From QWQI01 sp964608915 (GTDB lineage Bacteria > Planctomycetota > Planctomycetia > Isosphaerales > Isosphaeraceae), in NCBI GenBank assembly GCA_964608915.1, contig CAZSQA010000012.1:97537-161536 (forward strand): 64,000 bases of DNA. Direction: 5' to 3'. Positions 30,626-40,023 of the stretch are shown here, in pieces (positions within the stretch are counted from its first letter, which is position 1; every line of letters starts with the position of its first letter). Both the position numbers and the translations under genes were made by a program. Below the pieces are notes generated by a model. The model worked only from the letters and a program-made list of their open reading frames with translations. It was not told the DNA's origin and made no database searches.

Positions 30626-33574
30626 TCAATGAGTATATCGGAATTCGACGGATGCGAAGAGAGCGTGTGCGACATCGGCCCAGGCCTGGAGCCTGTCGTT
30701 CTCGGTGTCGGCATCGGCCACCGCCGGCAGCAAAGCCGCTGCCTCAGCTTCGGTCGCCTTTCGCGAGAGAACTCGAAGGCACATTCTGTCGAGCCTGGCG
30801 CGGTCATCCGGCAGATTTTCGTTCGAAACCCACTGAGCGCATTTTTCGGCCATATTTCGAACGAATGGGTGGTTCATGAAAAACAGAGCCTGGGTCGCGA
30901 CGGTCGATCGCTCCCGTTTCGAAATCGGCTGGTTGATGTCGGCGAAGTCGAACGCTTCGAACAGTTCATGACGCTTGTTCCGAAACGCCGGGGCGTAAAC
31001 GGAGCGTCGAACGTCTTCGAACTTGTAACCGTACTCCAGCGAAGCCGCGCCGTTGTCGTTGGCGTCGATGGCCCTGGCCCCGGCGATGTTGGGGCCGCCG
31101 AAGGTCATGTCCAGCACCCCCGCGGCGGAAAGCATGGCGTCACGCAGCGATTCGGCATCGAGCCTTCGGCGCGGGAACCGGCTCAAATACCTGTTTTCGG
31201 GATCGAGCTTTTGCGATTCGTCCCTGCCGATATCGCCCATGGCATAGGTGTTCGATATCGCGATCGCCCGCACCAGCGACTTCACGGACCAGCCGTCGGC
31301 CATGAACCGGGTCGCCAGATGATCGAGCAGTTCCGGATGCGAGGGTGACTCGCCCGTCGTGCCGAAATTGTCGGCCGAACGCACGAGCCCTTCGCCGAAC
31401 AGCCAGAGCCAGATGCGATTGGCCATGACTCGCGAAGTCAGCGGGTGGCGCCGGTCCGTCAGCCATTCCGCAAATTGAACCCGGCCGCTGGTTCCCTCCG
31501 GAACAGGTTCGAAAGGTATCGTCGAAACGACGGAAAGCACGCCACGAGGAACTCGAGGGCCGAGGGTTTTGATGTTGCCCCGGATGTGAATGGGGCTGTC
31601 CTCGATTTTCTCATGTTCTCGCACAGTCATGGCCTTCGGTCGCGGCGGGGCCTGGGCTTTTTTCTCCTTCAGCCGTTTTTCCGTTTCGCCCAGGGACCGA
31701 CGCAATTTCGCGAGCTGCTCCGAACCGCCGGAGTCTGCCGCGGATTCGGCGGCCGGATCGACCGGCAGAAACCAGACGCCATCGACCGAAACCGCGCCAT
31801 CCGCACCATCATTGGAGATCATGACGAATCCCGCCCCACCGGCTTCGAAACGAAACGTGCCGAGACTGACGAAGCGGCCTTCGACCGGCGGAGTCTCACG
31901 CTGGTTGACACGCTTGAGTTCTTCACCGTCGGCGTGCAGGATCGTCACCGGGGTGCGAGTCGAACGGTTTTCGTGGGCCACGTATGCCAGACGCACTTCG
32001 TATTTGCCGGATTTGCGGATCTCCGGGTCGAACGTGAGGGTCGAGGGTCCGTCCTTGCGTTTCTCGTCGTAAACCGCTCCGGAACCGAGAAACTTGCCCC
32101 CGTATGTCGATGGCTTCCAACCGCCGACAGCCTTGGCGGCCGTATCGTCCAGAGCGAGTCCCGGCAAACCCGCGGGATCCACAGGTCCGTCGCCGGCCAG
32201 GGCAGCCGTACGCGGGTCGAGCCGAAGAATTTCTTCGCGGATACGCTTCGCCGAGGCTTCCAGTTCCTGCACATTTCGCTCATGCGCGGCGATCCGGCCA
32301 GAGAATTCGCCGGTGGCGGGCAGGGGGGTGTCGATCCAGCGCGCGACGTTGTCGGTGTCGTTCGCCAGTGTACGCGTGCTGCGGAAAATGCCTCCAAGGG
32401 CATAATAGTCGCGCGTCGGAATCGGGTCGAATTTGTGGTCGTGGCAGCGCGCGCAGCCGATCGTCATGCCCAGGACGGTCTTGCCGAGCGTGTCCATCTG
32501 CTCATCCACGATATCCATGCGAAGCTGGTACTTTTCCTGCTCTTCGTAATTCGTAGGCCCGAGAACCAGAAAGCCGGTGGCCGTCAGGAGCCGGCCACGG
32601 TCCGCATCGTCCTTCGCGGTCAGCAGATCGCCCGCGATCTGCTCTCGAAGGAATCGATCGTAAGGCAGATCACTGTCGAAGGCCTGAATGACATAATCGC
32701 GATAGCGCCAGGCGTCTTCGAACAGGAGCGTTCGGCCGCCGCCTGAAGACTCCGCGAACCGGGCCACATCCAGCCAATGGCGGCCCCAGCGCTCGCCGAA
32801 CTGGGGCATGGCCAGCAGGGCGTCGACGACCGCGGCTCGGGCTTCGGCATCAGGTCGGGGGTCTTCGACGAAAGCTCGGATCGATTCGGGCGCGGGGGGC
32901 AATCCGACAAGATCGAACCAGACGCGCCGCAGCCATGCCGTTCGGGTCGCAGGTGCGGCGGGTTTCGTTCCCAGTTTTTCGAGACTTGAAAGTACGAAGC
33001 GGTCGATCGGATCGACCGGCCAATCTTTGTCGGCCGTTTCCGGAATCGAAGGCGATCGGACCGGGCGAAATGCCCAGTGATTCTGACCGGCCGACGAACT
33101 TTCGGGCTTCACGGGTTGGGAGTCCGGGGCGTTCTCACGCGGATCGGGTGCGCCGATCCGGATCCATTCCCTGAAGTCGGCGATCGCAGTTGCCGGCAGC
33201 TTGCCGGAAGGGGGCATGTCGTAAAATCCGCCGTCGAAGGCCACGGCCTGAACGATCAGGCTTTCCTCGACATCGCCAGGCACGACCGCAGGGCCGGAAT
33301 CGCCGCCTTTACGCAGGCCCGGCTTCGAATCGAGCCGAAGTCCTCCCTTGGCCTGCTTCGATTCGGCGGAATGGCATTTGTAACAATGTTCGACGAGAAC
33401 AGGCCGGATGCGCGACTCGAAAAACGCGATGCCCGCCCGGTCCGCACGATCGTCCGCACCGGCGGAATTCGAATCGAGTGCCCCCCCAAGCGCGGCCAGA
33501 GCGATCAGCGCCACGCCAGCCGGCCAGAACCGGGGCGGCTTCGCCGGAATCGATTGCGTTTCGAAAATCGACAT
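30626..33574 (-). CDS. PSCyt1-DUF1549-DUF1553 secreted heme protein (module 4)
   Basis: About 982 aa from ATG 33574. A membrane/signal segment (FWPAGVALIALAALGGAL) precedes CYKCH at residues 64-68 and PSCyt1 (KGGLRLDSKPGLRKGGDSGP). DUF1549 has FGERWGRHWLDVARFAESSG and the second CxxCH in CARCHDHKFDPIPTRDYY. Unlike the other three, the insert resembles a golvesin/carbohydrate-binding-type beta domain (GKYEVRLAYVAHENRSTRTP, FRFEAGGAGFVMISNDG, VDGVWFLP). DUF1553 follows (SRVMANRIWLWLFGEGLVRS). It leads a three-gene operon with DUF1501 and a CRTAC1-like lipoprotein. Activity unknown. Confidence 0.92.
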   Translation of the reverse strand: MSIFETQSIPAKPPRFWPAGVALIALAALGGALDSNSAGADDRADRAGIAFFESRIRPVLVEHCYKCHSAESKQAKGGLRLDSKPGLRKGGDSGPAVVPGDVEESLIVQAVAFDGGFYDMPPSGKLPATAIADFREWIRIGAPDPRENAPDSQPVKPESSSAGQNHWAFRPVRSPSIPETADKDWPVDPIDRFVLSSLEKLGTKPAAPATRTAWLRRVWFDLVGLPPAPESIRAFVEDPRPDAEARAAVVDALLAMPQFGERWGRHWLDVARFAESSGGGRTLLFEDAWRYRDYVIQAFDSDLPYDRFLREQIAGDLLTAKDDADRGRLLTATGFLVLGPTNYEEQEKYQLRMDIVDEQMDTLGKTVLGMTIGCARCHDHKFDPIPTRDYYALGGIFRSTRTLANDTDNVARWIDTPLPATGEFSGRIAAHERNVQELEASAKRIREEILRLDPRTAALAGDGPVDPAGLPGLALDDTAAKAVGGWKPSTYGGKFLGSGAVYDEKRKDGPSTLTFDPEIRKSGKYEVRLAYVAHENRSTRTPVTILHADGEELKRVNQRETPPVEGRFVSLGTFRFEAGGAGFVMISNDGADGAVSVDGVWFLPVDPAAESAADSGGSEQLAKLRRSLGETEKRLKEKKAQAPPRPKAMTVREHEKIEDSPIHIRGNIKTLGPRVPRGVLSVVSTIPFEPVPEGTSGRVQFAEWLTDRRHPLTSRVMANRIWLWLFGEGLVRSADNFGTTGESPSHPELLDHLATRFMADGWSVKSLVRAIAISNTYAMGDIGRDESQKLDPENRYLSRFPRRRLDAESLRDAMLSAAGVLDMTFGGPNIAGARAIDANDNGAASLEYGYKFEDVRRSVYAPAFRNKRHELFEAFDFADINQPISKRERSTVATQALFFMNHPFVRNMAEKCAQWVSNENLPDDRARLDRMCLRVLSRKATEAEAAALLPAVADADTENDRLQAWADVAHALFASVEFRYTH

Positions 33575-33858
33575 CGTGATTCGATCTACGGGACGGCCAG
33601 GCGGGGATGGACGGAACCGATCGAGCGGAACGGATCCGAGCACGATCTTGCAGGAATTATCGCACATGGTGAGCGGCGAGAAAAGGCGCTGTGGCGAGGA
33701 GACTTCCGATCGAATTGGTCATGACCGGAACCACCCGAATCGTTACACTGATCGACTGAATGATTGACGCATCGGTTCGAGACCTTCAGGAACCAGTCTG
33801 TCTCTGGAATCTCCGGAAACGGTCCGAACCCGGCTCCGACTTCGGGAATGTCGCTTCC

Positions 33859-34812
33859 ATGATCTATCTGGGAACTGATTCCGGGCTCTACCGCTGGACC
33901 TCGCACGCCACCTGGCCGACGTTTCACAGCCTTCAGGGTGCCCGCATCCGCACCGTCCTGGCTGGTGGCGAAGGCCGTCTTACGGTCGCCGACGATGCAG
34001 GAAGGCTCTTCGAGACGACGACGAACGGGGAATCCTGGAAGCCCGTCGGCTTGCCTGAGGGCACATCCGGTCCGACCGCTTTCGCCTTGGGTGGGACTCC
34101 GCCGACGGTCCTTCTGGCGACGCGCCCGCTGCAACTGTTCGCGCGTACTCAAGGCGCCCAGTGGTGGACGAAACTCAATCTGCCCGTGCTTCCCGAATCG
34201 GCGGGCGAAACGCACTCGACCGCTCTGGCCGTGACCGGCGGCAGTCAGCCGGCTCTGCTGATGGCCCTCGAAGGGGCAGGGCTATATCGGTCGGCGGATG
34301 GCTCGAAAACCTGGACCCGCATCGAAGGTGTGCCAGGCGAAATCCGTACGATCCGGTGCGTCGGAGAGACCGTCGCGCTCGCGACGGACAAGGGCGTCTG
34401 GACAAGTACCGACAACGGCGCAACGTTCGCCGAAGCCGGCAAGGGGCTGGAAGATGCGCCCTCGGTTTACGCCCTCGACATCTGCCCCGCCGATCCGAAA
34501 TGGATGCTGGCCGGAGCCGCAGCGGGAAGTCCCGTGAAATCCAAGGCCGGAGTCCGCCCGGAAGGCTTCAGGTTCGGCCTTTTCGAATCGAAGGACGGCG
34601 GCAAGACCTGGGCCCGGATCATCAAACGGGGCCTGCCGGAATTGGTCGCCTTCGACATCATCAGTGACATCAGGTTCGATCCCGCCGACACGGACAACAT
34701 CCTGATGGCTCAGGGGTCCGGCGAATGCTGGGTGACGAGCAACGGCGGCGATTACTGGGTCGTGCTCTCACGCGCGATCGAATCGGCCCGAACCCTCGCT
34801 GCCTCGGCCTGA
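33859..34812 (+). CDS. BNR/YCF48-like beta-propeller protein
   Basis: 317 aa with no signal peptide. Repeated Asp-box-like sequences (TTTNGESWKPV, RSADGSKTWTRI, TSTDNGATFAEA, ESKDGGKTWARI, TSNGGDYWVVL) indicate a sialidase-type or YCF48-like propeller. I start it at ATG 33859 (MIYLGTDSGLYRW) because the fold begins there; the frame is open back to 33760 without domain content. It opens the plus-strand carbohydrate run, 78 bases before GH88. Such propellers may bind ligands or act as glycosidase-like modules; catalytic residues cannot be identified. Confidence 0.8.
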   Translation: MIYLGTDSGLYRWTSHATWPTFHSLQGARIRTVLAGGEGRLTVADDAGRLFETTTNGESWKPVGLPEGTSGPTAFALGGTPPTVLLATRPLQLFARTQGAQWWTKLNLPVLPESAGETHSTALAVTGGSQPALLMALEGAGLYRSADGSKTWTRIEGVPGEIRTIRCVGETVALATDKGVWTSTDNGATFAEAGKGLEDAPSVYALDICPADPKWMLAGAAAGSPVKSKAGVRPEGFRFGLFESKDGGKTWARIIKRGLPELVAFDIISDIRFDPADTDNILMAQGSGECWVTSNGGDYWVVLSRAIESARTLAASA

Positions 34813-34890
34813 ACGAATTTCGTCGGCGAACCGGGCCGCAGCGGTCCGGTTCCGCATGACTCCCTCACCCAGCGGATACGACGCACACCC

Positions 34891-36042
34891 ATGGCCGAAA
34901 TTCAAACACCGTTCGATCTTGCCGCACTTCGCCCCCGGCTCCACAAGGTGATGGATTTCGCCGCCGATCAGCTGGCCAAACTGACGACGAACCATCCCGA
35001 TTTCTTTCCGATCTACACCCGGAACGGCCGCTGGAAGCACGACGGATCGCTCTGGACGGACTGGTGCGCCGGCTTCCTGGGCGGCCAGCTCTGGCTGATC
35101 GAAGAATATACGGGCGAAAGCCATTGGCGGGAACTGGCCGAGCATTATTCCCTGCTGCTGGAATACAAGCAGCATGACCGCGACGTGCATGATCTCGGCT
35201 TCATTTTCCTGAACACCTATCGCCCCTGGTATCGCCGTACCGGCGCGAAGCGGCTCAACAACGTGCTGATCACGGCCGGCCGCACGCTGGCCATGAGATT
35301 CATGGAAAGTGGCCAGTATCTGCGATCGTTCGTCGCGCCGGAAAGCCTGTTCATCGACATCATGATGAACGTGCCGATCATCTTCTACGCGGCGGAGGAA
35401 TCGGGCGACAAGACCCTCTTCGACAAAGCCGTGCGGCATTGCCGAACGACGGAAAGCACGCTGGTTCGCGAAGACGGATCGACGGCCCACGAAGGCATCT
35501 TCGACTTGAACTCCGGCGCGTTCCTGCGGCAGACGACCCACCAGGGGCTCAGAGGCGATTCGCGCTGGACCCGCGGCCTGGCCTGGAGCCTCTACGGTTA
35601 CGCCCAGGTCTATCAGTTCACGGGCGATATTCAGGATCTGGCCGTCGCTCGCAAAAACGCCGACTGCTTCCTGCGAAACCTCGATGACTCCTGGATCGCC
35701 CCCTGGGACTTCGACGCCTCCCCGAAGCACGACCACATGCCTGACACTTCCGCGTCCGCTATCGCGGCTTCGGGGCTTTTCACGCTTGCCGACATCATCG
35801 ACGAGCACGACCTCAGCACGGCTCTGAAATATCGCCGCTCAGCCCTGAAAATGCTCGAAGCCCTGACGGCTGACGGTTTCATGGGCTGGTCGTCGCCGGG
35901 ATGGGAGGGGATTCTGAAGCGCGGAGTCTACCACATTCACAAAAAACTGGGCGTCGACGAGTCCGTCATGTGGGGCGAATTTTTCTTCCTCGAAGCGGTC
36001 ATGAAAGCTTTGCGGATTCGTGAAAATGTACGGGAGATCTGA
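34891..36042 (+). CDS. GH88-family unsaturated uronyl hydrolase, likely cytoplasmic
   Basis: 383 aa, the usual length for GH88. It removes the unsaturated uronic acid that polysaccharide lyases leave at the non-reducing end. Motifs: GRWKHDGSLWTDWCAGFLGG, DVHDLGFIFLNTY, TTHQGLRGDSRWTRGLAWSL, FDASPKHDHMPDTSASAIAA and LGVDESVMWGEFFFLEAVMK. These include the family Asp residues thought to act in vinyl-ether hydration (HDLGF and the later Asp segments). There is no signal peptide. It neighbours a uronate-dehydrogenase-like SDR and an esterase, supporting uronate catabolism. Confidence 0.93.
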   Translation: MAEIQTPFDLAALRPRLHKVMDFAADQLAKLTTNHPDFFPIYTRNGRWKHDGSLWTDWCAGFLGGQLWLIEEYTGESHWRELAEHYSLLLEYKQHDRDVHDLGFIFLNTYRPWYRRTGAKRLNNVLITAGRTLAMRFMESGQYLRSFVAPESLFIDIMMNVPIIFYAAEESGDKTLFDKAVRHCRTTESTLVREDGSTAHEGIFDLNSGAFLRQTTHQGLRGDSRWTRGLAWSLYGYAQVYQFTGDIQDLAVARKNADCFLRNLDDSWIAPWDFDASPKHDHMPDTSASAIAASGLFTLADIIDEHDLSTALKYRRSALKMLEALTADGFMGWSSPGWEGILKRGVYHIHKKLGVDESVMWGEFFFLEAVMKALRIRENVREI

Positions 36043-36167
36043 TATCCTGACAGTCGATAAGTGGACTTCCGAGTCCTCTGATCGGTTCTGATATCGTGAC
36101 GACTGGCCGGCCCCTTGGCGTCCGCCGTGACTACCACCAGGGGAAATCGAAATGGGAGTATGCAGCC

Positions 36168-37139
36168 ATGAGCACGGACGAACCGCGTGACGATGACGAA
36201 AAACGCATCGATGACGATACCGTTCCCAATTCGGCCTCGATCGAAGAACCGGCCGATGCCGAGAACGACAGATGGGAATCCGAAGACGAATGGAAAGTCG
36301 CGGCCGATTCGTCGCTGGTCGTGCTGTCTGACGAGTTGACCGACGAAGAGCTGGAAGAACTCGAGGATATCGCGGCCGAGCTCGGCGACACGGACCGCAG
36401 CGTGCTCATCACCGGCGCCAGGGGCAATATCGCCCGCAAACTGCGTGATGCCTGGGAAGACCTTTACGACCTGATTCTGCTCGATATCGACGACGACCCC
36501 GACGACCCCGAGATCATTCAGGCCGACCTCTCCGTCTGGGATCAACGCTGGGTCGACCTCTTCGCCGATGTCGACACCGTCGTGCACCTGGCCGGCAACC
36601 GCGACGAATTCTCGGGCTGGCAGGAACTTGCCGACCCGAATCTGGACGCTTTCTCGAACGTCCTCAACGCCGCAGTGCTCAACGAAGTCGAACGGTTCGT
36701 GTTCGCCAGTTCGAACCACGTCATGGGCGGCTATCGGGAAATCGAGGATATCCCCATCACCGTCGACCTGCCGCCCAAACCGGACAGCCCCTACGGAGCC
36801 ACCAAGCTCATGGGCGAACGATTCGGCAAAGCCGCCGCCGAAGCCTATGGCATGACCTTCGTCGCCCTTCGACTCGGATGGATTCAGGACGGCCCGAACC
36901 TGCCCGAAACGCTGCATGACGAATGGGCCCGGCAGATGTGGCTTTCCAACGACGATCTCGTGCAGCTTTTCGAGGCCTCGATCGAAGCCGACCTGGGGGA
37001 ATGCCGGTTCCTCGTGCTCAACGGCATGAGCAACAACGAAGGCATGCGCTGGGATCTTGGCCCGACGGTCGAATGGCTCGACTATCAGCCCGAAGACGAC
37101 GCCTTCGCAGAGCAGGACGACGTCGCGGATGAAGTTTGA
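36168..37139 (+). CDS. NAD-dependent uronate-dehydrogenase-like SDR with acidic N-terminal extension
   Basis: 323 aa from ATG 36168. Residues 1-76 are strongly acidic (31 Asp/Glu, 5 Lys/Arg), then an extended SDR: VLITGARGNIARKLRDAWED (nucleotide loop), VDTVVHLAGNRDEFSGWQEL, RFVFASSNHVMGGYRE, catalytic SPYGATKLMGERFG (Tyr and Lys), and LRLGWIQDGPNLPE. The SSNHVMG and SNNEGMRWDLG segments fit uronate dehydrogenase relatives, which oxidise glucuronate or galacturonate to aldarolactones. Its last 11 bases overlap the next gene. The acidic tail is not part of known Udh enzymes and has no assigned role. Confidence 0.82.
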   Translation: MSTDEPRDDDEKRIDDDTVPNSASIEEPADAENDRWESEDEWKVAADSSLVVLSDELTDEELEELEDIAAELGDTDRSVLITGARGNIARKLRDAWEDLYDLILLDIDDDPDDPEIIQADLSVWDQRWVDLFADVDTVVHLAGNRDEFSGWQELADPNLDAFSNVLNAAVLNEVERFVFASSNHVMGGYREIEDIPITVDLPPKPDSPYGATKLMGERFGKAAAEAYGMTFVALRLGWIQDGPNLPETLHDEWARQMWLSNDDLVQLFEASIEADLGECRFLVLNGMSNNEGMRWDLGPTVEWLDYQPEDDAFAEQDDVADEV

Positions 37140-37896
37140 CCCGCCTTTCCGCGATTCGGCCAACGGAACGCGAATCCCTCGCAGGACGATCCTGCAAGGG
37201 ATGACCTGCGGATTTCCGGCACTGCTCGCAGGACAGCGCCTGGCGACCGCCGCGTCGACCGCGAAGAAAATCCGGGTCATCACCCTTGGCGATTCGATCA
37301 CCAAGGGCGTTCGGCCAGGCGTCGCGGCGGCGGAAACGTTTGCCGCACTGCTGCAGCGACACTCCATTGACGCGGGTTACGATGCCGAAGTCCTCAATGT
37401 CGGAATCGGCGGCGAACGGACCGACCAGGCCCTGGAACGGCTCGACCGGGACGTCATCTCCAAATCGCCCGGCATCGTCACCGTGATGTACGGCGCCAAC
37501 GACAGTTACGTCGATCCCGGAAAACCGGGCCCAAGGCTTTCGCCGGCTCAATTTCGAGAAAATCTCGAACGGATCGTCGACCGGACGCAAGTCTCAGGCG
37601 CGCGTGTCGTTCTCATGACGGAACCGAGATGGGGCGCGAAGCCCGCCCCGAACGGCCTGGGAGAACATCCCAACGTGCGTCTGGAACAATTCATGATTTT
37701 CGTGAGAGAAGTCGCCAGGGCGAAAAAGGTGCCCCTCGTCGATCATTTCGCGGACTGGACACGCCGGGAAGAGCAGGGGCTCGATCTCGCCACGGTGACG
37801 ACGGACCTGCTGCACCCGAACCCGGCAGGCCATCGAATGCTCGCCGATGCGATCTGGCCCGTCCTGGAACCGATCATGAAAGCGGTAAAGGTTTGA
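37129..37896 (+). CDS. SGNH/GDSL-family esterase
   Basis: 255 aa. The leader (RRTILQGMTCGFPALLAGQR) looks Tat-like, so export is likely. SGNH blocks: VITLGDSITKG (nucleophile Ser), GIGGERTDQA, MYGANDSYVDPG (Asn block) and LLHPNPAGHRML (Asp/His pair). Such enzymes commonly deacetylate carbohydrates. The ATG lies inside the end of the SDR gene (11-base overlap), showing coupling. Exact substrate cannot be inferred, but the GH88 and uronate context points to acylated uronate polymers. Confidence 0.9.
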   Translation: MKFDPPFRDSANGTRIPRRTILQGMTCGFPALLAGQRLATAASTAKKIRVITLGDSITKGVRPGVAAAETFAALLQRHSIDAGYDAEVLNVGIGGERTDQALERLDRDVISKSPGIVTVMYGANDSYVDPGKPGPRLSPAQFRENLERIVDRTQVSGARVVLMTEPRWGAKPAPNGLGEHPNVRLEQFMIFVREVARAKKVPLVDHFADWTRREEQGLDLATVTTDLLHPNPAGHRMLADAIWPVLEPIMKAVKV

Positions 37897-38105
37897 TCCT
37901 CCGTACGACGATCCTTTCCAGGGGCGTACTTCAGGAAACCGGGCGATCCTTCGCCTTGAGATTCCCGTTCGCGGGATCGTCAGGTTGATCGATTCCGGGA
38001 ATCTCGGTAAGCTAACCTCGGCCAAAGATCTTCGACGGTCGAATCGAAGTCAATGATCCATAAGGATCTTCAGCCCGAATCACGTTGCCGAGGAGAGCCC
38101 GGCTC

Positions 38106-38813
38106 ATGGCCACCGCGCAAGGACATTTCCGATCTCGGGTCGCGACGGCAGGGACCTGGCTGGATGCCCAGGTCGCTTCCGAGCGAAGCCGTCAGGTCGG
38201 CCGACGCCGCATGATCCGGATTGGGGCGATACTCGGAATCGCCCTGCTCGCTGTCTCGACGATCGGCTACAAACCGCTATTCCGCAAGAACTTCGCGGAA
38301 GTCGTCCCCGGCAGACTGTATCGAAGTGCCCAGCCGGACGATCGCCTCGGCCGCTGGATCGAAGAACACAATATCCGGTCCGTTCTGAACCTGCGTGGCG
38401 GCAAGCCGTCTTATGACTGGTATGCTCAGGAGGTTCGGATCGTACGCGATCACGCGACCGATTATTACGAAATTCCGATGTCGGCCCAGATTCGGCCACG
38501 CCGGCGCGAACTTCTCCAGATCATCGACCTGCTCGGCCGGGCGCGATATCCGATGCTGATCCACTGCAAAAGTGGCGCCGATCGAACGGGCCTGGGTGTG
38601 GCTCTTTATCATATGATCGTTCAGAAGGAACCGCCGCAGACGGCGCTTTCCGGGTTTTCTCTCTCACACGCGCACATTCCGCTTTTCGGCCCGGAGAAGT
38701 TGCAGCAGCCGATCCGGGAATATGCCGACTGGCTGGACGCACAGGGTTCGATCCATACGCCGGAACGGTTCCGCGACTGGGTGGAGAAGCATTACGTCGA
38801 AGATCCGGAATGA
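38106..38813 (+). CDS. membrane-anchored dual-specificity/tyrosine phosphatase
   Basis: 235 aa. AGGAGA at 38090-38095 places the start at ATG 38106. A polar N-terminus and one membrane helix (IRIGAILGIALLAVSTIGY) precede the phosphatase domain (VVPGRLYRSAQPDDRLGRWI, SVLNLRGGKPSYDW). The active-site loop is LIHCKSGADRTGLG with Cys154 and Arg160, and the supporting acid is probably in the DYYEIPM region. The family dephosphorylates Ser/Thr/Tyr or small phosphate esters. Its link to the surrounding carbohydrate genes is not clear. Confidence 0.88.
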   Translation: MATAQGHFRSRVATAGTWLDAQVASERSRQVGRRRMIRIGAILGIALLAVSTIGYKPLFRKNFAEVVPGRLYRSAQPDDRLGRWIEEHNIRSVLNLRGGKPSYDWYAQEVRIVRDHATDYYEIPMSAQIRPRRRELLQIIDLLGRARYPMLIHCKSGADRTGLGVALYHMIVQKEPPQTALSGFSLSHAHIPLFGPEKLQQPIREYADWLDAQGSIHTPERFRDWVEKHYVEDPE

Positions 38814-38876
38814 TCGAATCTTCCCCTGACGGTCTTAAATCACGTCATCCTTGAGACATCGCTTCGAGTAACGACC

Positions 38877-39968
38877 ATGACTCCTTCGCCCAGGGAAAAA
38901 TCGCCGGAGAGGGAGAACCAGCCCCGGCCGACGACCGATTCGCTGGCCTATTCCCTCTCTCGATACGCCGAAATTCCACGCGCGCTGAGATTTCCGGCCA
39001 AACAGCCGGAGCGCTGGGCCACCTGGCGAACCGAATCCCGCGAAAAACTCGCTCAGATCATCGGATTGCCGCAGGAAGTTCTGGGGCGAAGGCCTGCGCT
39101 TGAAATCGAATACGGTCCGGCGGTGGTCCGGCCAGGTTTCGTACGTCAATTCGTTCGATTCGAGACCAGACCCGGGTGTCTGGCCGTCGGCTGGCTTCTG
39201 ATCCCCGAAAAGACCGACGGCCCCCGACCCGCGATGATCTGCCTGCCGGGGCATGGGCGCGGTATCGACGAAATCACGGGGCTCGACGAAAAGGGCCAGG
39301 ACGACGAATCCGCCCAGAGCTATCAGCACAACTTCGCACTGCAGTGCGTGCGTCAGGGCTACGTGACTCTCGCCCTTGAGATGATCGGCTTCGGCCATCG
39401 TCGCGACCCCGCCGCTCGCAAGCGTGGTGCGGGTGCTTCGAGCTGCATGCCTGCCGCGGGCGCTGCCCTGATGATCGGCGAATCGATGGTCGGCTGGCGT
39501 GTGTGGGACGTCATTCGGTCGGTCGATTTCCTGTCGAGCCTCAGCGACGTGAACTCCTCCAAAATCGGCCTCATGGGCATCTCGGGCGGCGGGACGGTCT
39601 CGCTCTATGCCGCCGCGATTGACGAACGCGTGGCCTGCGCGATGTTGTCGTGCAGCTTCTGCACGTTTCGTGATTCGATCTATTCCGTCTCGCACTGCAT
39701 CGACAATTACGTACCGGGGATTCTGAACTGGTTCGAGATGGCGGATCTGGCGGCGCTGGTCGCCCCGCGCCTCCTGTTCTGCGAATCGGGTGCGGCGGAC
39801 GACATCTTCCCCGAACCGGGCGTGCGCGAGGCCTTCGAAGAGGCTCGTCGCGCATATTCCGCATCGAACGCGGCCGGGAATCTCGACCTTCATGTATTCC
39901 AGGCGGGCCATGTGTTCGACGGTCGCAAGGCTTTTCCCTGGATCGCAGAACGGCTGGCGGCCCGCTGA
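38877..39968 (+). CDS. alpha/beta hydrolase, acetyl-xylan-esterase or dienelactone-hydrolase-like
   Basis: 363 aa without a signal peptide. The alpha/beta-hydrolase core has RPAMICLPGHGRGIDEITGL (oxyanion region), GYVTLALEMIGFGHRRDP, nucleophile elbow IGLMGISGGGTVSLYAAAID (GxSxG), and a late Asp/His pair (FCESGAADDIFPEPG, FQAGHVFDGRKAF). It resembles the abhydrolase_7/acetyl-xylan-esterase group. It ends the carbohydrate run, 55 bases before the protease gene. The substrate is unknown; an acyl-ester of an oligosaccharide is inferred. Confidence 0.82.
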   Translation: MTPSPREKSPERENQPRPTTDSLAYSLSRYAEIPRALRFPAKQPERWATWRTESREKLAQIIGLPQEVLGRRPALEIEYGPAVVRPGFVRQFVRFETRPGCLAVGWLLIPEKTDGPRPAMICLPGHGRGIDEITGLDEKGQDDESAQSYQHNFALQCVRQGYVTLALEMIGFGHRRDPAARKRGAGASSCMPAAGAALMIGESMVGWRVWDVIRSVDFLSSLSDVNSSKIGLMGISGGGTVSLYAAAIDERVACAMLSCSFCTFRDSIYSVSHCIDNYVPGILNWFEMADLAALVAPRLLFCESGAADDIFPEPGVREAFEEARRAYSASNAAGNLDLHVFQAGHVFDGRKAFPWIAERLAAR

Positions 39969-40023
39969 ACCGGCATCTTCTCATCGCATCGAATCTACCG
40001 AAACGCGACAGGCGAAACACCCG

